Assembly: GCA_963556195.1 (NCBI GenBank)
Contig: OY744546.1
Coordinates: 65,889,303 to 65,953,302 of the forward strand
Origin: Sepiola atlantica
Taxonomy: Eukaryota > Mollusca > Cephalopoda > Sepiida > Sepiolidae
DNA: 64,000 nt
Reading direction: 5' to 3'
Numbering within the stretch: the stretch's first letter is position 1; every line of letters begins with the position of its first letter. A model generated the notes under the pieces. The model had not been told where the DNA came from. It saw only the letters and a program-made list of their open reading frames with translations, and ran no database searches. Of the stretch, positions 62,088-64,000 are shown piece by piece. A program made the position numbers and the translations under genes.

Positions 62088-63661
62088 GACCTCTCTTTAT
62101 CGTACAATTCGAAATAGGGTATCTTGATTGGTTCTTACCTCTCTTTATCGTACAATTCGAAATAGGGTATCTTGATTGGTTCTTACCTCTCTTTATCGTA
62201 CAATTCGAAATAGGGTATCTTGATTGGTTCTTACCTCTCTTTATCGTACAATTCGAAATAGGGTATCTTGATTGGTTCTTACCTCTCTTTATCGTACAAT
62301 TCGAAATAGGGTATCTTGATTGGTTCTTACCTCTCTTTATCGTACAATTCGAAATAGGGTATCTTGATTGGTTCTTACCTCTCTTTATCGTACAATTCGA
62401 AATAGGGTATCTTGATTGGTTCTTACCTCTCTTTATCGTACAATTCGAAATAGGGTATCTTGATTGGTTCTTACCTCTCTTTATCGTACAATTCGAAATA
62501 GGGTATCTTGATTGGTTCTTACCTCTCTTTATCGTACAATTTGAAATATGGTATCTTGATTGGTTCTTACCTCTCTTTATCGTACAATTCGAAATAGGGT
62601 ATCTTGATTGGTTCTTACCTCTCTTTATCGTACAATTCGAAATAGGGTATCTTGATTGGTTCTTACCTCTCTTTATCGTACAATTCGAAATAGGGTATCT
62701 TGATTGGTTCTTACCTCTCTTTATCGTACAATTTGAAATATGGTATCTTGATTGGTTCTTACCTCTCTTTATCGTACAATTCGAAATAGGGTATCTTGAT
62801 TGGTTCTTACCTCTCTTTATCGTACAATTCGAAATAGGGTATCTTGATTGGTTCTTACCTCTCTTTATCGTACAATTTGAAATATGGTATCTTGATTGGT
62901 TCTTACCTCTCTTTATCGTACAATTCGAAATAGGGTATCTTGATTGGTTCTTACCTCTCTTTATCGTACAATTCGAAATAGGGTATCTTGATTGGTTCTT
63001 ACCTCTCTTTATCGTACAATTCGAAATAGGGTATCTTGATTGCTTCTTACCTCTCTTTATCGTACAATTCGAAATAGGGTATCTTGATTGGTTCTTACCT
63101 CTCTTTATCGTACAATTTGAAATATGGTATCTTGATTGGTTCTTACCTCTCTTTATCGTACAATTCGAAATAGGGTATCTTGATTGGTTCTTACCTCTCT
63201 TTATCGTACAATTCGAAATAGGGTATCTTGATTGGTTCTTACCTCTCTTTATCGTACAATTCGAAATAGGGTATCTTGATTGCTTCTTACCTCTCTTTAT
63301 CGTACAATTCGAAATAGGGTATCTTGATTGCTTCTTACCTCTCTTTATCGTACAATTTGAAATATGGTATCTTGATTGGTTCTTACCTCTCTTTATCGTA
63401 CAATTCGAAATAGGGTATCTTGATTGGTTCTTACCTCTCTTTATCGTACAATTCGAAATAGGGTATCTTGATTGGTTCTTACCTCTCTTTATCGTACAAT
63501 TTGAAATATGGTATCTTGATTGGTTCTTACCTCTCTTTATCGTACAATTCGAAATAGGGTATCTTGATTGGTTCTTACCTCTCTTTATCGTACAATTCGA
63601 AATAGGGTATCTTGATTGGTTCTTACCTCTCTTTATCGTACAATTCGAAATAGGGTATCTT
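62088..63661. repeat. 48-bp minisatellite, about 33 units
   Basis: The unit CCTCTCTTTATCGTACAATT, CGAAATAGGGTATCTTGATT, GGTTCTTA has a period of exactly 48 bases. Unit variants: ATTTGAAATATGG (at about 62541, 62733, 62877, 63117, 63357 and 63501, i.e. 4, 3, 5, 5 and 3 units apart) and GATTGCTTC for GATTGGTTC (three units, 63.04-63.33 kb). Each standard unit carries GATTGG, an inverted CCAAT box. Copy A of the segmental duplication has a single decayed unit at about 44575-44622 (TGCGAAATAGGTTGTATTCC, TTGACTCTTA), which is the likely unamplified state. Confidence 0.95.
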
Positions 63662-64000
63662 TATTTATTCTTTCCAATAATAAATTGATTATGTTGAGAA
63701 AAAAAATGTATAGTGCAGTGTAAAAATTAATGATTTATTGTGCGGGAATTTATCAAAAATAATTCGTCAAAATGAAAACCACCATTGTCTACAATCTCCT
63801 CTTTCGAATATTGTTAAAGTTCAGCTTTCAATAAAATAAATAATTAGAAAGGCTCTTCACACCTAATTGAATGACTCAATTTAGCTACAGAATAAACAGT
63901 CGGCAGCTTGAACACTTTATGCGGCAAAACTTCTATACTATCTAATTCTTTAATTTTGTAGCTGGTCTTTCTGGGATTATTAAACCCTGCATTGCCTTGT

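Larger units (their letters stand above)
59380..64000 (+). repeat. Segmental duplication, copy B (runs off the window)
   Basis: Diverged direct copy of 42525-44945, starting with a LINE-tail motif (59385-59455). It lacks the SINE of 42.66-42.89 kb and the segment with the tRNA-Phe-like sequence. It contains extra DNA at 60.55-61.4 kb and the 48-bp minisatellite at 62.09-63.66 kb. The homology continues to the last base of the window (GCTGGTCTTTCTGGGATTAT, 63961), just short of the position where copy A has its U2-headed SINE. Confidence 0.75.

Noticed and set aside
46311..63661. CRISPR array
   Set aside because: Units follow each other without unique spacers, the genome is eukaryotic in character, and no cas-like genes occur.

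Overview
The window reads as intergenic or intronic DNA from a large, AT-rich, repeat-dominated animal genome. I find no intact host protein-coding gene, no functional rRNA or tRNA gene, and nothing bacterial. Long (TA)n runs, tRNA-, 5S- and U2-derived retroposons, Penelope-like and Ty3/Gypsy remnants, hAT-like DNA transposons and fold-back elements suggest a lophotrochozoan. A coleoid cephalopod such as an octopus is my best guess. That assignment is inference from repeat character; no host gene confirms it.

1-13.3 kb: microsatellites, a 109-bp tandem repeat, a (G/C-rich motif) minisatellite, a decayed Penelope-like GIY-YIG remnant (minus, 3.66-4.23 kb), a 630-bp fold-back element (6.34-6.97 kb), two small MITE-like elements, a cluster of CRE palindromes (10.4 kb) and a second fold-back (12.57-13.32 kb). 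13.3-18.5 kb: a broken Ty3/Gypsy pol (minus), a 5S-like retroposon, a tandem dimer of a U2 snRNA-headed element, and a degenerate minisatellite of about 57 bp. 18.5-29.3 kb: a tRNA-derived SINE, two more 5S-like copies, a palindrome of almost 1 kb with a (TA)n centre, CT-rich and 327-bp tandem repeats.

29.3-32.5 kb holds the best-preserved transposon: 18-bp terminal inverted repeats enclose a hAT-like transposase pseudogene with an apparently intact 151-bp intron, and the 5' part of the gene is interrupted by a tandem array of the U2-headed element. 32.5-42.2 kb: another 5S-like copy, a 372-bp tandem repeat, a MITE, a third fold-back with internal repeats, two different non-LTR retrotransposon 3' coding ends (minus), and a 45-bp minisatellite of about 35 units that begins inside one of them.

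42.5-64 kb is a diverged direct segmental duplication (about 42.5-44.95 kb and 59.38-64.0 kb) separated by about 12.8 kb of a 21-bp satellite with multi-level higher-order repeats. Copy A carries SINE insertions absent from copy B; copy B carries a 48-bp minisatellite (about 33 units) whose single-copy counterpart is visible in copy A. A U2-headed element with a 17-bp target-site duplication lies just beyond copy A and shows that this family moves by retroposition. The features work together only as a layered history of nested insertions and local amplification.
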